A stretch of 64,000 bases of DNA from Anthoceros angustus. Its lineage: Eukaryota; Streptophyta; Anthocerotopsida; Anthocerotales; Anthocerotaceae. The stretch spans positions 310,001 through 374,000 of the forward strand of contig MU008188.1 of the NCBI GenBank assembly GCA_010909165.1, written 5' to 3'. The translations under genes and the position numbers were made by a program. Positions 11,797-23,965 of the stretch are shown here, piece by piece; within the stretch, counting starts at the first letter, position 1; every line of letters starts with the position of its first letter. Under the pieces are notes generated by a model. The model ran no database searches. It was not told where the DNA came from and saw only the letters and a list, made by a program, of their open reading frames with translations.

Positions 11797-14200
11797 GGAT
11801 TTTATGCAGTAGGCAGAGGAGGAGAACATCCAATTGGGGTGGGTGTATGGCCGCCAATGGGCCTACACCAATTTGGAGCTAATTGAGGAGTGTTTCATCA
11901 ACCTCCATCAATCAGAGGCAGCCCTTGCCGCGCTGCCGGAGAGGAATGCTCGGGCCATCAGCGTTCTTTGGGCGGTCGGAGCATTTGCAGTGTATGGAGG
12001 AGGAGGAGGAGGCTCGGAATCGCTCTCCTCGAGAGGACGAATGGGCGAAAGAGAATTTCCACTTCAGAAATTCCGCAAGAGGTCCTAGACATGATGGACG
12101 GAGGAATAAAGGCCCACGCCAAGAATGGTTGGAAGACGGACAGCATTAAGGAGCTGAAGTGGAGGTTCTTTGCCAAGATTGTTTTGGGATTGGTGAATTA
12201 CCAACGCACCTCTTATTTCAGCACCAATTTCTTTCAATTCTTGTGGAAGATTTCGCGAGGAGCCAAGCCGGATTGGGGGACCATCATGTATGAGGCCTAC
12301 ATCCACCACAAGGAGAAGCTTCTCAAGCCAAACACTGTGGACGAAGGAGGAGCAAGGCCATGCTACCTCAGCACCTATTTGGTGCACTTGTGGGAGACGG
12401 AGGGGCTCTTGACCAGCAAGGAGCTCGAGGATGCTTGGCATCCTTTTGAAATTATCCACCTTAGGCCAAACTTGGAGAGGCCTTTGCGCTTTGCCTTGAG
12501 GAAGACCATAGGAGGGCAGACCTCCTGAAGCATGCCGAGGCCAAGTTGAGGAGGTGGGCGGCAGCGAGATTACTTGGGGAGTGGGAGGATTTTCCCACAA
12601 GAGAAGAAGAGAGGAGGAGCAAGAGCGGCCAGAGGGCCAAGTGGTGGTGTATGAGGGACACCTACCACGGTAGGGGAGCACCTACGCGGTAGGGAGGTAG
12701 TCCCAAGGGTGGGAGGAATCCCCACCATTTCATGGGTACCTCAAGGGAGGCATCACGCCCCACCCCAGAGGGAGGCACACCGTGGTAGGGAGGCAACCTA
12801 CCCCTGTGAGGTAACCGATCACTGTAGAGACTCAACCCACAATGAGGTAGGCACCCTACGGTGACAGCCTCGGCGAAGGGGAAGAGGAAGGGGGGTCAGA
12901 GGCGCCCGCGGTCGCGCTTAGCCGCCATCACCCGCTTAGGGTGGAAGGGCAAATGGGGCGACTCAGGGCCTACCCGCCGATGGCCTGGAGAATGCAAGGC
13001 TGGAAATTTCCAGCAAAGCCGACCTGGGGCGAATTAGCCCCTAGAGACGGTCGAGTGCCTGTGAGGTACTCACTGTGGATTTGAAGGAGCGAGGGAGATA
13101 ATAAATTCCTATTGGCGTGCTGGGAGGAGATCCAGGCGAACAAGGCCTAGGAGATGGAGGAGCGACGAGCCGGGACCAAATGGCAATGGAGGCCATGGAG
13201 TCCAATGAGAAGGCAGCCAAGTTGAGAAGGTCAGAGAAGCTCAGCAGGACCTTATGGACTAGAGGCAGCTGAGAAGGTCCCGAGGAAGATTGTCCCAAAT
13301 GTAGAGAAAGAGCCATCCGGGCGACGAACCAACGGGACACATGGAGGCAAAAGGCGGAGGAGCATTTTGCCCAGCTAGAGCAGGAGCGAAGGAGCAAATC
13401 AAGGCTCTAGGGAGAGAGAAGCGGGCGGTCCAGTAGGTGGAGGCACAGGAGCAGGTGATGGCCACCCAAGCCATCAAAATCCAGGACATGGAGGAGGAAT
13501 TGCAAAGAACCCGGTTTAGTTTGGAGGAAAAACGCACGGAGTTAAACGATCAAAACCTCCAAGTGCAAGAGCGGAGCGGAAGAGCGTTTAAGGTGAGGAG
13601 AGGGAGAGACTTCACAAGCAAATGGCATTGGAACAAAGGAGGTTCCAAGAGGAAGAGCACCACAAGAAGGTGGTGCATAGGATGCTGGTAGTAAGCTAAG
13701 GAAGAGACGGTTTTGGGCGGACTATGCCCTTCAAGCGAAACTGACCAGCCAACTTAGGGAAGCAAGGGAGGAGAATGTAACCCTCCATGTGAAGGTGGGC
13801 GAATTGACCACCGTGGGAGACGCCTACAAGGGTAGGTGTGAAGATGGAGAATGGCCCACGGAGCTCGATGACCTCGAAATGCAGTACCATAGCTTGGGAG
13901 CCCATCTTCACAATAGGATATTGAAGGCCAACAACGAGGTGTTGCGTTTGGCCAAGAGGAGGACTTTGGGTCCTCATGATGATGATCGGGAGGTGCTGCT
14001 ACAGGTGCAACCGGAGGCCTCAGATTTTGATGAGGCCACGAGTGACATGGACTCCGAGGAGTCTGGGGAAACAGGAGGAGAGACCACGGCGCCGAGGGAA
14101 GGAGATGGCGCCGAGAGCAAGGTGGGAGGTCACCCTACCATGGTAGGTGACCACCCTACCCTGATGGGTAGCCAACCTACCCGCGGTGAGTAGCCACCCA
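11643..14200 (+). pseudogene. Uncharacterised gag-like gene, copy 1 (frameshifted)
   Basis: A multi-domain frame read in pieces. The N-terminus is GKGKK...GDFEMPQFTCFAGQLNH; then GWVYGRQWAYTNLELIEECF; an acidic run CMEEEEEARNRSPREDEWAK; a globular part with KWRFFAKIVLGLVNYQRTSY and FFQFLWKISRGAKPDWGT; YLSTYLVHLWETEGLL; a palindrome-encoded heptad repeat; a long coiled coil (QDMEEELQRTRFSLEEKRTE); and an acidic tail with more heptads (HPTMVGDHPT). Frameshifts occur every few hundred bases. It is multicopy and has no polymerase next to it. I do not recognise a described family. A structural (gag) role is inferred from coiled coils, basic N-terminus and repeat context only. Confidence 0.55.
12655..12870 (+). 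repeat. Palindromic 21-bp minisatellite, copy 1 (eroded)
   Basis: Runs of CTACCNNGGTAG-type palindromes spaced about 21 bp. In register they would encode QPTxVGx heptads. This copy has lost several bases relative to 19,920-20,140. Confidence 0.65.
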
Positions 14201-14265
14201 GCCCGGTAGTCCCGGACTACTGCGGTGGCGAGGACCTCTGCGTGGGTGCAGAGGCAGGCCAAGGG

Positions 14266-16390
14266 GCTGGAGAGGATGGAAGAGCCGGGGTCCAGACATA
14301 CCTTGGAGGAGGAGACAAGGCGGTGGAGAATAGCCGGGAGAGATCAAGGGCGGGGTCCGACCGTCGAAGGCAGAAGGGTGAAATTCCCTCACCCCACGGA
14401 TCGAGGAGGCAAGGGGCTGGAGAGAGTCCAGCAGAAAACGCCGGAGGAATCGGTGAGAGGCCATCATGGTTCAGCGAATGGGGATGAAGGATCTTTGAAG
14501 ATGCTCTATGATAGGTATGGATAAATCAAACAACAGGCGAAAGAGCAATGAAGATCTTGACCCAGGAAGCCCTCACCAAGGGAAAGGAGAGAGGAGAATG
14601 GCATTGAGGGAAGGGGCCAGCCTACCATGGTAGGTGGTCAACCTACCCGTGAGGTACGGACTACGCGGTGGTGCCCTGAGGGCGTGTGCCGAGGGTGGAA
14701 GATGGGCCATTCGGCGGAAGGGGCGCGATTGCCCGAGGCGAGGAATCGCGTCATGAGCGGAGGAAGAGGCGGAATGGTACTTGCCCCACAAGCTAGGAAG
14801 AGGACGAGGAGGGAGGGCAGAGCAAGAGGCGAGGAGCCAATCCGAGATGCGTCGCCACCCCAAGATGAGGATCGAGAATGGTCAAAGATCATAAATGAGC
14901 TTTGAGAATGGGAAGGATAGGTGATGTGGTGACATTCTTTAAGAGTGGTCTTAGGTGAAATTGCTAGAATAGAATTTCACGTAGGATCAAGCGATGACTT
15001 AGATGCGGGACTTAAATCTTGGCGGTAGGAAACGATAAAATATTGGGAAAGGTGGCACGCAACATGTGCACCAAGGGAGGTTGTATGTGGAAGGCCTCCT
15101 ATAAGAGGAGGCGGTTTTCACAAAGTAAAGTATCACGTCTTGTTCCATACTCACGAGTCGACCTTTGCCCTTGTAAAGGAATTTAGTGCTTATGAGCCAG
15201 CGCAGCGTCAGGTAGAAAGTTGCGGTGGTCGGTGCTTGGTGGAGGCTTCCTCCTGGGCGCCTCAACGAGTTGCTCCCCTTGTGAATGGTTGTGAAATTGC
15301 TTTGCTTTGGGTGTGTGGCAATGCCCAGGGGCGGAGAGGATGGAAGAGCCGGGGTCCAGACATACCTTGGAGGAGGAGACAAGGCGGTGGAGGAATAGCC
15401 CCGGGAGGAGATCAAGGGCGGTCCGACCGTCAGACAGAAGGTGAGAAATTCCCTCACCCCGGATCGAGGGCAAGGAACCGGAGAGGAGTCCAGCCTGAAA
15501 AACGCCGGAGGAATCAGTGAGGAGGCCATCATGGTTCAGCGAATGGGGATGAAGGATCTTTGAAGATGCTCTATGATAGGTATGGATAAATCAAACAACA
15601 AAGCAATGAAGATCTTGACCGGAAGCCCTCACCAAGGGAAGGAGAGAGGAGAATGGCATTGAGGGAAGGGCCAGCCTACCATGGTAGTGGTCAACCTACC
15701 CAGGGTACAGCGTAGGGTGCCCTTTGAAGGAGTGGAAGATGGGCCATTCGGTAGCCGGAAGGGGCGATTGCTGGAGGCGAAGGAATCGGCGCGTCCGCGG
15801 GAGAAGAGGCGAATGGTACTTGCCCCACAAGCTAGGAAGAGGGAGAGGAGGGAGGGGCAGAGCAAAAAGAGGCGAGCCAATCCATGAGAGATCGCCACCC
15901 CAAAGAAGATGAGGATCGAGAATGGTCAAAGATCATAAATGAGCTTTGAGAATGGGAAGGATAGGTGATGTGGTGACATTCTTTAAGAGTGGTCTTAGGT
16001 GAAATTGCTAGAATAGAATTTCGTAGGATCAAGCGATGACTTAGATGCCGGGACTTAAATCTGGCGGTGAAACGATAAAATATTGGGAAAGGTGGCCTGC
16101 AACATGTGCACCCAAGGGAGGTTGTATGTGGAAGGCCTCCTATAAGAGGAGGCGGTTTTCACAAAGTAAAGTATCACGTCTTGCGCTTCCATACTCACGA
16201 GTCGACCTTTGCCCTTGTAAAGGAATTTAGTGCCGGCTGTGAGCCAACGCAGCGTCTGGTAGAGAGGAAGTTGCGGTGGTCAGAGTGCTTGGTGGAGGGC
16301 TTCCTCCCTGCAGGCGCCTCAACGAGTTGCTCCCCTTGTGAATGGTTGCTGTGAAATTGCTTTGCTTTGGGTGTGTGGCAATGCCCAGGG
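14266..16390 (+). repeat. Internal tandem duplication (2 x ~1.06 kb) in copy 1
   Basis: Unit a (14,266-15,331) and unit b (15,332-16,390) both run from GGATGGAAGAGCCGGGGTCC to GTGTGTGGCAATGCCCAGGG. The large copy 2 has only one such unit, at about 21,505-22,590. It holds noncoding sequence downstream of the gag-like frame, including one palindrome patch per unit. Confidence 0.8.
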
Positions 16391-16943
16391 AACTCTCGGC
16401 TTGAGGGTAGACTACAGAAAGACTCACAGGTTCTCAGTGTCAAACTCATAGCAACCGCCCAAGGAAGAACTTCACGGGTAGGCGGACCCCTGCGGTTGTC
16501 TTGGCGAGCCAGGCAAGTAAGCCGAGGTTAAAATAGGAGGAGGATGAGGAGATGAGTAGAGGATTAGAGCGTAGGTGATAGCGGAAGGCCACAGGCAGAG
16601 CCTAAGGGACGAATCCCAAATCTGCAAGTAAGAGGGCACTCCCTGAGTGGAGAAGATTGGTCTTAGAAATAGAGACGAAGTTGCGGTGTGGATCAGGGGG
16701 TCCACAGGCCGTGATGAACTCCTGCTGCTAAGGTGACGCAATTGTGTTGTGTGTTGTAGGTCGAGAATTGATGATTTTTCGAGGCAGCAGAGGTACACTG
16801 TGGAGGGAGAGTAGAGGACGCCTTGCTTGTTTTGAAGGCCGAGGTAGTGTAGTTGCTGCAAGTAGCGATAGTTTCCCCAGAACTCAATCGTTCACACAAG
16901 TCTTATGGGACAAAACCCAACGTACGAAGCGACAGTGGGATAA

Positions 16944-17775
16944 GTGTGGCCGCTAGAGGGGAAACCTCGGAAGCCCCGGGGTTCCCTCCCACAAAGAGGT
17001 TCTTATATTAATTGGTTTCAAGACCATTTATGGCCTCCTATAAAAGCAAGTATTATGAAGCATACGAATTTTGCTAATGCATTCCATTACCTTAAGACTG
17101 CCCATGGAAAGCCCGGGATGGACAATCCATGTACCAAGTTGACGCGTGGATCCTCGTACACTCGGTTTGACTCGAAGACATGGGAGTTGAGGCTTGCGTA
17201 CAAGCTTGCAGCTAATAAAAAATCTGCAGCATCTAGGCCAATTATCAACATGGGGCCTTTGGAAGATAGACCTGATCTGAGAAAGGAGCTTGGTGATTTC
17301 TTTAGAACCTTGAGGGATGAGGCGGAACCAATCAATGCCCCTCTTGTCCAACCCATGCCGAGGGGCATAATTCAAGCTAGAGCACTTGAACTCATTGGAG
17401 ACGGAACTTTCGAGGTTAGCATTAATTAGACAAGGAAGTTCATGAAAAAGGAACTCTCATGATCCTATCGAGCATCTACTACTGTAGCTTCTAAGCTCCC
17501 GGAGACTTGGGAAGATGAAGGAAGGATGATGGTATATAGAGTAGCTTACCTCTCAAGAGCTTATGATATTCCACCTGAACTAGTTATTAATAGTGAATCA
17601 AATGGGAATCCACTTGGTTCCTACAAAGGGAGAACGCACATGGGAAGTTAAAGTGACAAAAGACATCAAGATGCTTGGGGTAGAGGACAAGAGGCAAATT
17701 ACAGCAGTGGTATCGTCACCCGCAGCATGTCACTTACTACCACTCCAAATCATCTTCATAGAAACAACAAGTAGG
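16944..17775 (+). pseudogene. DDE-superfamily (pogo/Tc1-like DDE_1) transposase fragment, copy 1
   Basis: Broken frames read SYINWFQDHLWPPIKASIMK, GPLEDRPDLRKELGDFF, ARALELIGDGTFEVS, SKLPETWEDEGRMMVYRVAY and LSRAYDIPPELVINS. These are followed by GIHLVPTKGERTWEVK and GVEDKRQITAVVSS, then PLQIIFIETT. This matches the DDE_1 core style, where the first catalytic Asp sits in N-x-D-Q after VIN. Here the reading breaks at that site. The sequence stops at about 17,770, joined directly to reverse-oriented PPR sequence. Family membership is from motif memory, not a search. Confidence 0.6.
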
Positions 17776-19060
17776 TCAGAACCCACAGGTCGGAGATCGA
17801 ACTCCAGAGCTAGCTTGGTGGCCAAGTTGTCAAAAACTCGGCGAGCATCTTCCAGTGCACCACACTTTGCATACATGTCCACCAGGCAGTTGCCCACAAG
17901 TATGTTGTTATCTAACTGTCCTCTTTCCACGATCTATGAATGCAGCTGCCTGCCCTTTGTGTAAGGCACGAGAGCTAGCACAGGCCTTGAGAAGGCAAAC
18001 AAAAGTGAGAGAGTCAGCCACAATCAAGCCCTCCTACTCCATTTGTGCATATAGATCAAGTGCCTTGTAGCCGAGACCTTGTTGTGCATACCCGGCAATT
18101 AGGGCAATCCATGTCACCACACTTTTTGTGGCTAAGCTGTCCACCTACCTTCGTGCATCTTCCAATTCACTCTCCTCATGCCCTCCTGCTCCATTTGTGC
18201 ATATAGATCAAGTGCCTTGTAGCCGAGACCTTGTTGTGCATACCCGGCAATCAGGGCAGTCCATGTCACCACACTTTTTGTGGCTAAGCTGTCCACCTAC
18301 CTACGTGCATCTTCCAATTCACTCTCCTCACGCCCTCGTTCTCCATTTGTCCATATAAGACAAGCGCCTCCTGGCCAAGACTCGGAGTGTTCAAGAGACC
18401 AAACCCCAAAGCTAGCTCCTTAGCATGCCCACAAAAGAGCACCTTCTTTTTCCTTCACCACATCCATTGTGCCGAAGCTTTCAAAAAGCTAGCGGGCAGC
18501 TTTTAGTGCACCACATTTTGCATATATGTCCACTAGGCGAGTGCGTAAGTCACCTAGCACTCCTCTGTTGGCCACCTATCAGTGTAGTTGCCCCTCCTTT
18601 CTCCAAGGCACCAATGCGTCCACAGGCCTTCAGAAGGCAAGCAAAGGTAACTTTTGTCAGCCAAAATGAGGTTCGCCTTCTCCATCTTCCCATACATCAA
18701 TGATCGCCTCTTGGCTGAGTCCTTGTTGTGCACACTGCGAATTAGGTATTCCATGTCATCACATGCGCCCAACATTATCCAACAAATACCTTTCCACACC
18801 TAGAATACAGCTTGCCTCTGATTCTCAATGGCTCAATACAAAGCCTTGAGAAGGGAGGCAAAAGTAACATGGGTCGCCCAAAATGAGGCCCTCCCCCTGC
18901 CCATTTGTTCACTCTGGAACAAGTGCCTTATTTCCTAGCCCTGGTGCCATTGTTGGGCATACCGAGGCATTCACCACCGCATCTATTCCACCACATCCTT
19001 TGTGGCTAAGTTTTCAAAAACCTATCATGCATCTTGAGTTCACCACCATACATGTCCACG
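17776..19060 (-). pseudogene. PPR gene fragment, copy 1
   Basis: On the minus strand, pentatricopeptide motifs are legible in changing frames, such as NNILVGNCLVDMYAKCGALE, DARRVFDNLATK, and repeats of the AGYAQQGLG...EQMEQEGL kind. The tandem near-identity of successive repeats is typical of fern PPR genes of the PLS/RNA-editing-factor class. Many 1-5-base losses break the frame. The fragment ends at CACTA left-end sequence near 19,060 and at the DDE junction near 17,775. Confidence 0.75.
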
Positions 19061-19598
19061 GTAGAATTCAGACGCCATCCGGAAGTTCGAACCACGGATG
19101 GCGATGTTGTTATAATGTATGTTACATATTTCACTTGCTCGGGTTGTATAAAATGGCCTTGCTGCAGGATCGGGTTTAGGGTGTTGCGATTATGTTGCAG
19201 GTTGTATAACATGGATGTAACATACGATCTGGTCGCCCATGGTTCCATTGAGCGGAATCCAAGCCCGCCCAGCACTTCAAATCGTAGCGCCAGTATTGTG
19301 AAGCCATTCGCACACATATCCGCGGATGTCGCACTACTGCACTCATTGGGGGCGGGGCGATTAGTTCGGGGTTTCCAGCCATGGGCGCCGAGGTTCATGG
19401 CAGCACACCTTCTGCCGCCACCGTATGGCAAAGCTAGAAAATAGCTTGTCAAATTCCGTGGAAGGTGACATGGTTTCTCCGATTGTACAATCCGCCGCCA
19501 TTCGATCGACATAGCTAAGGATTGGCCACATGTGTGTTCCGGTTGCAATCGCCAGACGCTAAGTCGCTTGTTAATGAGCCCCCATTCGCCCGTGGCCA
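19061..19598 (+). mobile_element. CACTA left-end fragment, duplicated copy
   Basis: Same sequence as 25,237-25,786: subterminal TGTTACA/TGTAACAT-like motifs, then GGATCGGGTTTAGGGTGTTG and TAGCTTGTCAAATTC. It is truncated by the tandem-duplication junction at about 19,598. No TIR was seen. Confidence 0.65.
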
Positions 19599-19601
19599 CG
19601 G

Positions 19602-21480
19602 AGGAGCAAGGCCATGCTACCTCAGCACCTATTTGGTGCACTTGTGGGAGACGGAGGGGCTCTTGACCAGCAAGGAGCTCGAGGATGCTTGGCATCCTTT
19701 TGAAATTATCCACCTTAGGCCAAACTTGGAGAGGCCTTTGCGCTTTGCCTTGAGGAAGACCATAGGAGGGCAGACCTCCTGAAGCATGCCAGGGCCAAGG
19801 ATTGAGGAGGTGGAGGCAGCACTGGCGAGATTGCCGGAGTGGGAGGATTTTCCCCCACAAGAAGAATGCAGAGGAGGAAGCAAAGATCAGGCCATAGAGG
19901 GCCAAGTGGTGGTGTATGAGGGGACACCTACCACGGTAGGGGAGCAGCCTACCGCGGTAGGGGAGGTAGTCCCAAGGGTGGGAGGAATCCCCACCATTTC
20001 ATGGGTACCAGAAGGGGAGGCACCCTGTCAGCCTACCCCGGTAGGGAGGCAGACTACCGTGGTAGGGAGGCAACCTACCCCGGTAGGTAACCAGACTACT
20101 GTGGTAGAGACTCAACCTACCACGATAGGTAGGCACCACGCCCGTGAGCAGCGACCCTCACGGAAGGGAAGGAAGGGGAGACGGTGGCGAGCGCCGGCGG
20201 CTGCGCCTAGGCCGCCATCACCCGTGCTGGGTGGAAGGGCAAATGGGGCGCGGCGAGGCCTACCCGCGTGAGGCCCGAGGAATGCAAGGGGGCTGGAAAT
20301 TTCCAGCAAGAAGCAGCCAGGGGGCTTGGGGCCCCTAGGAGATTTCTGAGTGCACAGTACTCAGCCGTGTTGAAGGGAGCGAGGAGATAAGCCTCCTATT
20401 GGCGTGCCGAGAGATCCGGGCAAGGCCTAGGAGATGGAGGAGCGACGAGCCGGGACCAAATGGCAGCTGGAGGCCATGGAGTCCAATGAGAAGGCAGCCA
20501 AGTTGGAGAAGGCTGTAGAGAAGCTCTAGCAGGACCTTATGGACTAGAGGCGAGCGGAGAAGGTCCTGGAGGAAGATTGTCCCAAACAGAGGAAAGAGCC
20601 ATCCGGGCGACGAACCAACGGGACACATGGAGGCAAAAGGCGGAGGAGCATTTTGCCCAGCTAGAGCAGGAGCGAAGGAGCAAATCTGAAGCTCTAGGGA
20701 GAGAGAAGCGGGCGGTCCAGTAGGTGGAGGCACAGGAGCAGGTGATGGCCACCCAAGCCATCAAAATCCAGGACATGGAGGAGGAATTGCAAAGAACCCG
20801 GTTTAGTTTGGAGGAAAAACGCACGGAGTTAAACGATCAAAACCTCCAAGTGCAAGAGCTGGGCCGAGAGTTGCGGGGAGGAGAGGAGAGACTTGCCAAG
20901 CAAATGGCATTGGAACAAAGGAGGTTCCAAGAGGAAGAGCAGAAGGTGGTGCATAGGATCTTGAGTAAGCTAAGGAAGAGGCGGTTTTGCCCTTCTTCAA
21001 GTGACCAACTTAGGGAAGCAAGGAGGAGAATGTAACCTCCATGTGAAGGTGGGCGAATTGACCACCGAGGCGCCTACAAGGGTAGGTGTGAAGATGGAGA
21101 ATGGCCCACCTGGACTCGATGACCTCAAATGCGTACCAGCTTGGGGCCCATCTTCACAATAGGATATTGAAGGCCAACAACGAGGTGTTGCGTTTGGCCA
21201 AGAGGAGGACTTTGGGTCCTCGCATGATGATCGGGAGGTCTTTTCTGGTGCAACCGGGGCCTCGATTTTGATGAGGCCACAGTGACATGGACTCAGGAGT
21301 GCAGGAAGCAGGGAGGAGGAGACCAGGCGCCAGGGAAGGAGATGGCGCCGAGAGCAAGGTGGGAGGTCACCCTACCATGGTAGGTGACCACCCTACCACA
21401 GTAGGTAGCCAACCCACGGTGGGTAGCCACCCCAGGTAGTCTGCCCGGACTCTGCGGTGGGGGACCTACTGGTGGGTGCG
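19602..21480 (+). pseudogene. Uncharacterised gag-like gene, copy 2 (3' part)
   Basis: Begins at YLSTYLVHLWETEGLL, because the duplication breakpoint removed the 5' part. After a stop near 19,782 a good frame from 19,786 encodes IEEVEAALARLPEWEDFPPQ, then the best-preserved heptad array, then a basic GRKGRR stretch. A coiled coil from 20,724 reads MEAQEQVMATQAIKIQDMEE and LGRELRGGEERLAKQMALEQ. The order is identical to copy 1. Combining the two copies by eye indicates one long ancestral frame; no function is known. Confidence 0.55.
19920..20140 (+). repeat. Palindromic 21-bp minisatellite encoding QPTxVGx heptads, copy 2
   Basis: About ten degenerate 21-bp units such as CAGCCTACCGCGGTAGGGGA. 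Each holds a 12-14-bp palindrome (CCTACCGCGGTAGG is perfectly self-complementary). In frame it reads QPTAVGE, QPTPVGR, QTTVVGR, QPTPVGN, QTTVVET, QPTTIGR. The middle of the array carries a non-repeat spacer. The DNA is both a peptide repeat and a string of potential cruciform or protein-binding sites. Confidence 0.75.
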
Positions 21481-23159
21481 AAGGCAAGCAGGCCAAGGGG
21501 GCCTGGGAGAGGATGGAAGAGCCGGGGGGTCCAGCGACATACCCCTTGGAGGAGGAGACAAGGCGGTGGAGGGAATAGCCCCGCCGGAGGAGATCAAGGA
21601 CGGGGTCCGACCGTCGGGACAGGAAGGGGTGAAATTCCCTCACCGGATCGAGGAGGCAAGGGGCCTGAGAGGAGTCCAAGACGAAAACGCCGGAGGAATC
21701 GGTGAGGAGGCCATCATGGTTCGTGAATGGGGATGAAGGATCTTTGAAGATGCTCTATGATAGGTATGGATAAATCAAACAACAAAAAGAGCAATGAAGA
21801 TCTTGACCGAAGCCCTCACCAAGGGAAGGAGAGAGGAGAATGGCATTGAGGGAAGGGCCAGCTACCATGGTAGGTGGTCAACCTACCGATGGTGCCAGTT
21901 CTGTAGGGTGCCCTTTGAAGGTGTGGAAGATGGGCCATTGAGCCAGCGGAAGGGGGCGATTACTGGGCGAAGGAATCGCGCGTCCGGAGGCAGGAGGAAG
22001 AGGCAGAATGGTACTTGCCCCACAAGCTAGGAAGAGGACAGGAGGGAGGGGACAGGAGCAAAAAGAGGGCGAGGGAGCCAATCCGCAGGAGATGCGTCGC
22101 CACCCCAGCAAGATGAGGACTGAGAATGGTCAAAGATCATAAATGAGCTTTGAGAATGGGAAGGATAGGTGATGTAGGCTGACATTCTTTAAGAGTGGTC
22201 TTAGGTGAAATTGCTAGAATAGAATTTACGTAGGATCAAGCAGTAGACTTAGATGCCAGGACTTAAATACTGGCGGTAGGAAACGATAAAATATTGGGAA
22301 AGGTGGCCTGCAACATGTGCACCCAAGGGAGGTTGTATGTGGAAGGCCTCCTATAAGAGGAGGCGGTTTTCACAAAGTAAAGTATCACGTCTTGCGCTTC
22401 CATACTCACGAGTCGACCTTTGCCCTTGTAAAGGAATTTAGTGTAGTGAGCCAACGCAGTCTCCGGTAGAGAGGAAGTTGCGGTGGTCGAGTGCTTGGTG
22501 GAGGGCTTCCTCCTGCAGGCGCCTCAAGCAGTTGCTCCCCTTGTGAATGGTTGTGAAATTGCTTTGCTTTGGGTGTGTGGCAATGCCTGTGGAACTCTCG
22601 GCTTGAGGGTAGACTACAGGAAAGACTCCACAGAAGGTTCTCATTGTCAGTGTCAAACTCATAGCGGCCCAAGGAAGAACTTCTTGTGGGCGGACCCAGG
22701 CGGTTGTGTAGAGCGAGCCAAGTAAATCGAGGTTAAAATAGGAGGAGGATGAGGAGATGAGTAGAGGATTAGAGCGTGGGTGATAGCGGAAGGCCAGTGC
22801 GAGCCTAAGGACGAATCCCAAATGCAGTAAGAGGGCACTCCCTGAGTGGAGAAGATTGGTCTTAGAAATAGAGACGAAGTTGCGGTGTGGATCAGGGGGT
22901 CCCTGGGCGCCCGTGATAGACTCCTTGCTGCTAAGGCAGGACCTGCAATTGTGTTGTGTCGTTGTAGGTCGAGAATTGATGATTTTTCGGAGCAGTGCAG
23001 GAAGGTGCAGCTGCTGTGGAGGGAGAGTAGAGGACGCCTTGCTTGTTTTGAAGGCCGAGGTAGTGTAGTTGCTGCAAGTAGCGATAGTTTCCCCAGAACT
23101 CAATCGTTCACACAAGTCTTATGGGACAAAACCCAACGACGATTGGGATAAGTGTGGTA

Positions 23160-23965
23160 GCTTAGAGGGGAAACCTCGGAAGCCCCGGGGTTCCCTCCCA
23201 CAAAGAGGTTCTTATATTAATTGGTTTCAAGACCATTTATGGCCTCCTATAAAAGCAAGTATTATGAAGCATACGAATTTTGCTAATGCATTCCATTACC
23301 TTAAGACCGAAGCCCCGGGATGGACAATCCATGTACCAAGTTGACGCGTGGATCCTCGTACACTCGGTTTGACTCGAAGACATGGGAGTTGAGGGCTTGC
23401 GTGCAAGCTTGCTAATAAAAATCTGCGACATCAGGCCAATTATCAACATGGGGCCTTTGGAAGATAGACTCACGAGAAAGGAGCTTGGTGATTTCTTTAG
23501 AACCTTGAGGGATGAGGCGGAACCAATCAATGCCCCTCTTGTCCAACCCATGGGGCATAATTCGCTAGAGCACTTGAACTCATTGGAGACGGAACTTTCG
23601 AGGTTAGCATTAATTAGACAAGGAAGTTCATGAAAAAGGAACTCTCATGATCCTATCGAGCATCTACTACTGTAGCTTCTAAGCTCCCGGAGACTTGGGA
23701 AGATGAAGGAAGGATGATGGTATATAGAGTAGCTTACCTCTCAAGAGCTTATGATATTCCACCTGAACTAGTTATTAATAGTGAATCAAATGGGAATCCA
23801 CTTGGTTCCTACAAAGGGAGAACGCACATGGGAAGTTAAAGTGACAAAAGACATCAAGATGCTTGGGGTAGAGGACAAGAGGCAAAATTCAGCGGTGGTG
23901 TATCGCCACCGCATGACATGTCACTTACTACCACTCCAAATCATCTTCATAGAAACAACAAGTAG
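23160..23965 (+). pseudogene. DDE_1-like transposase fragment, copy 2
   Basis: Duplicate of 16,944-17,775 with the same junction to PPR sequence. HLVPTKGERTWEVK and DIKMLGVEDKRQ are again readable. Extra small deletions break the frame around 23,300-23,460. Both copies end at the same base context, so the transposase-PPR junction predates the tandem duplication. Confidence 0.6.

Larger units (their letters stand above)
12348..19598 (+). repeat. Large tandem duplication, copy 1 (~7.25 kb)
   Basis: Starts at GGAGGAGCAAGGCCATGC inside the gag-like gene and ends in CACTA left-end sequence (GTGGCCAC). It carries, in order, gag-like 3' part, DDE transposase fragment, PPR fragment and about 540 bp of the CACTA left end. 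The same order recurs in copy 2. The duplication therefore happened after the CACTA element had inserted in the PPR gene. Confidence 0.85.

Noticed and set aside
12085-12681. A 198-residue minus-strand open frame, also at 19,006-19,905
   Set aside because: It is the antisense shadow of the gag-like gene and fails to hold across the duplicated copies.
19920-20140. CRISPR-like array of palindromic repeats
   Set aside because: Units are contiguous 21-bp minisatellite repeats without unique spacers, inside a coding frame of a plant element.
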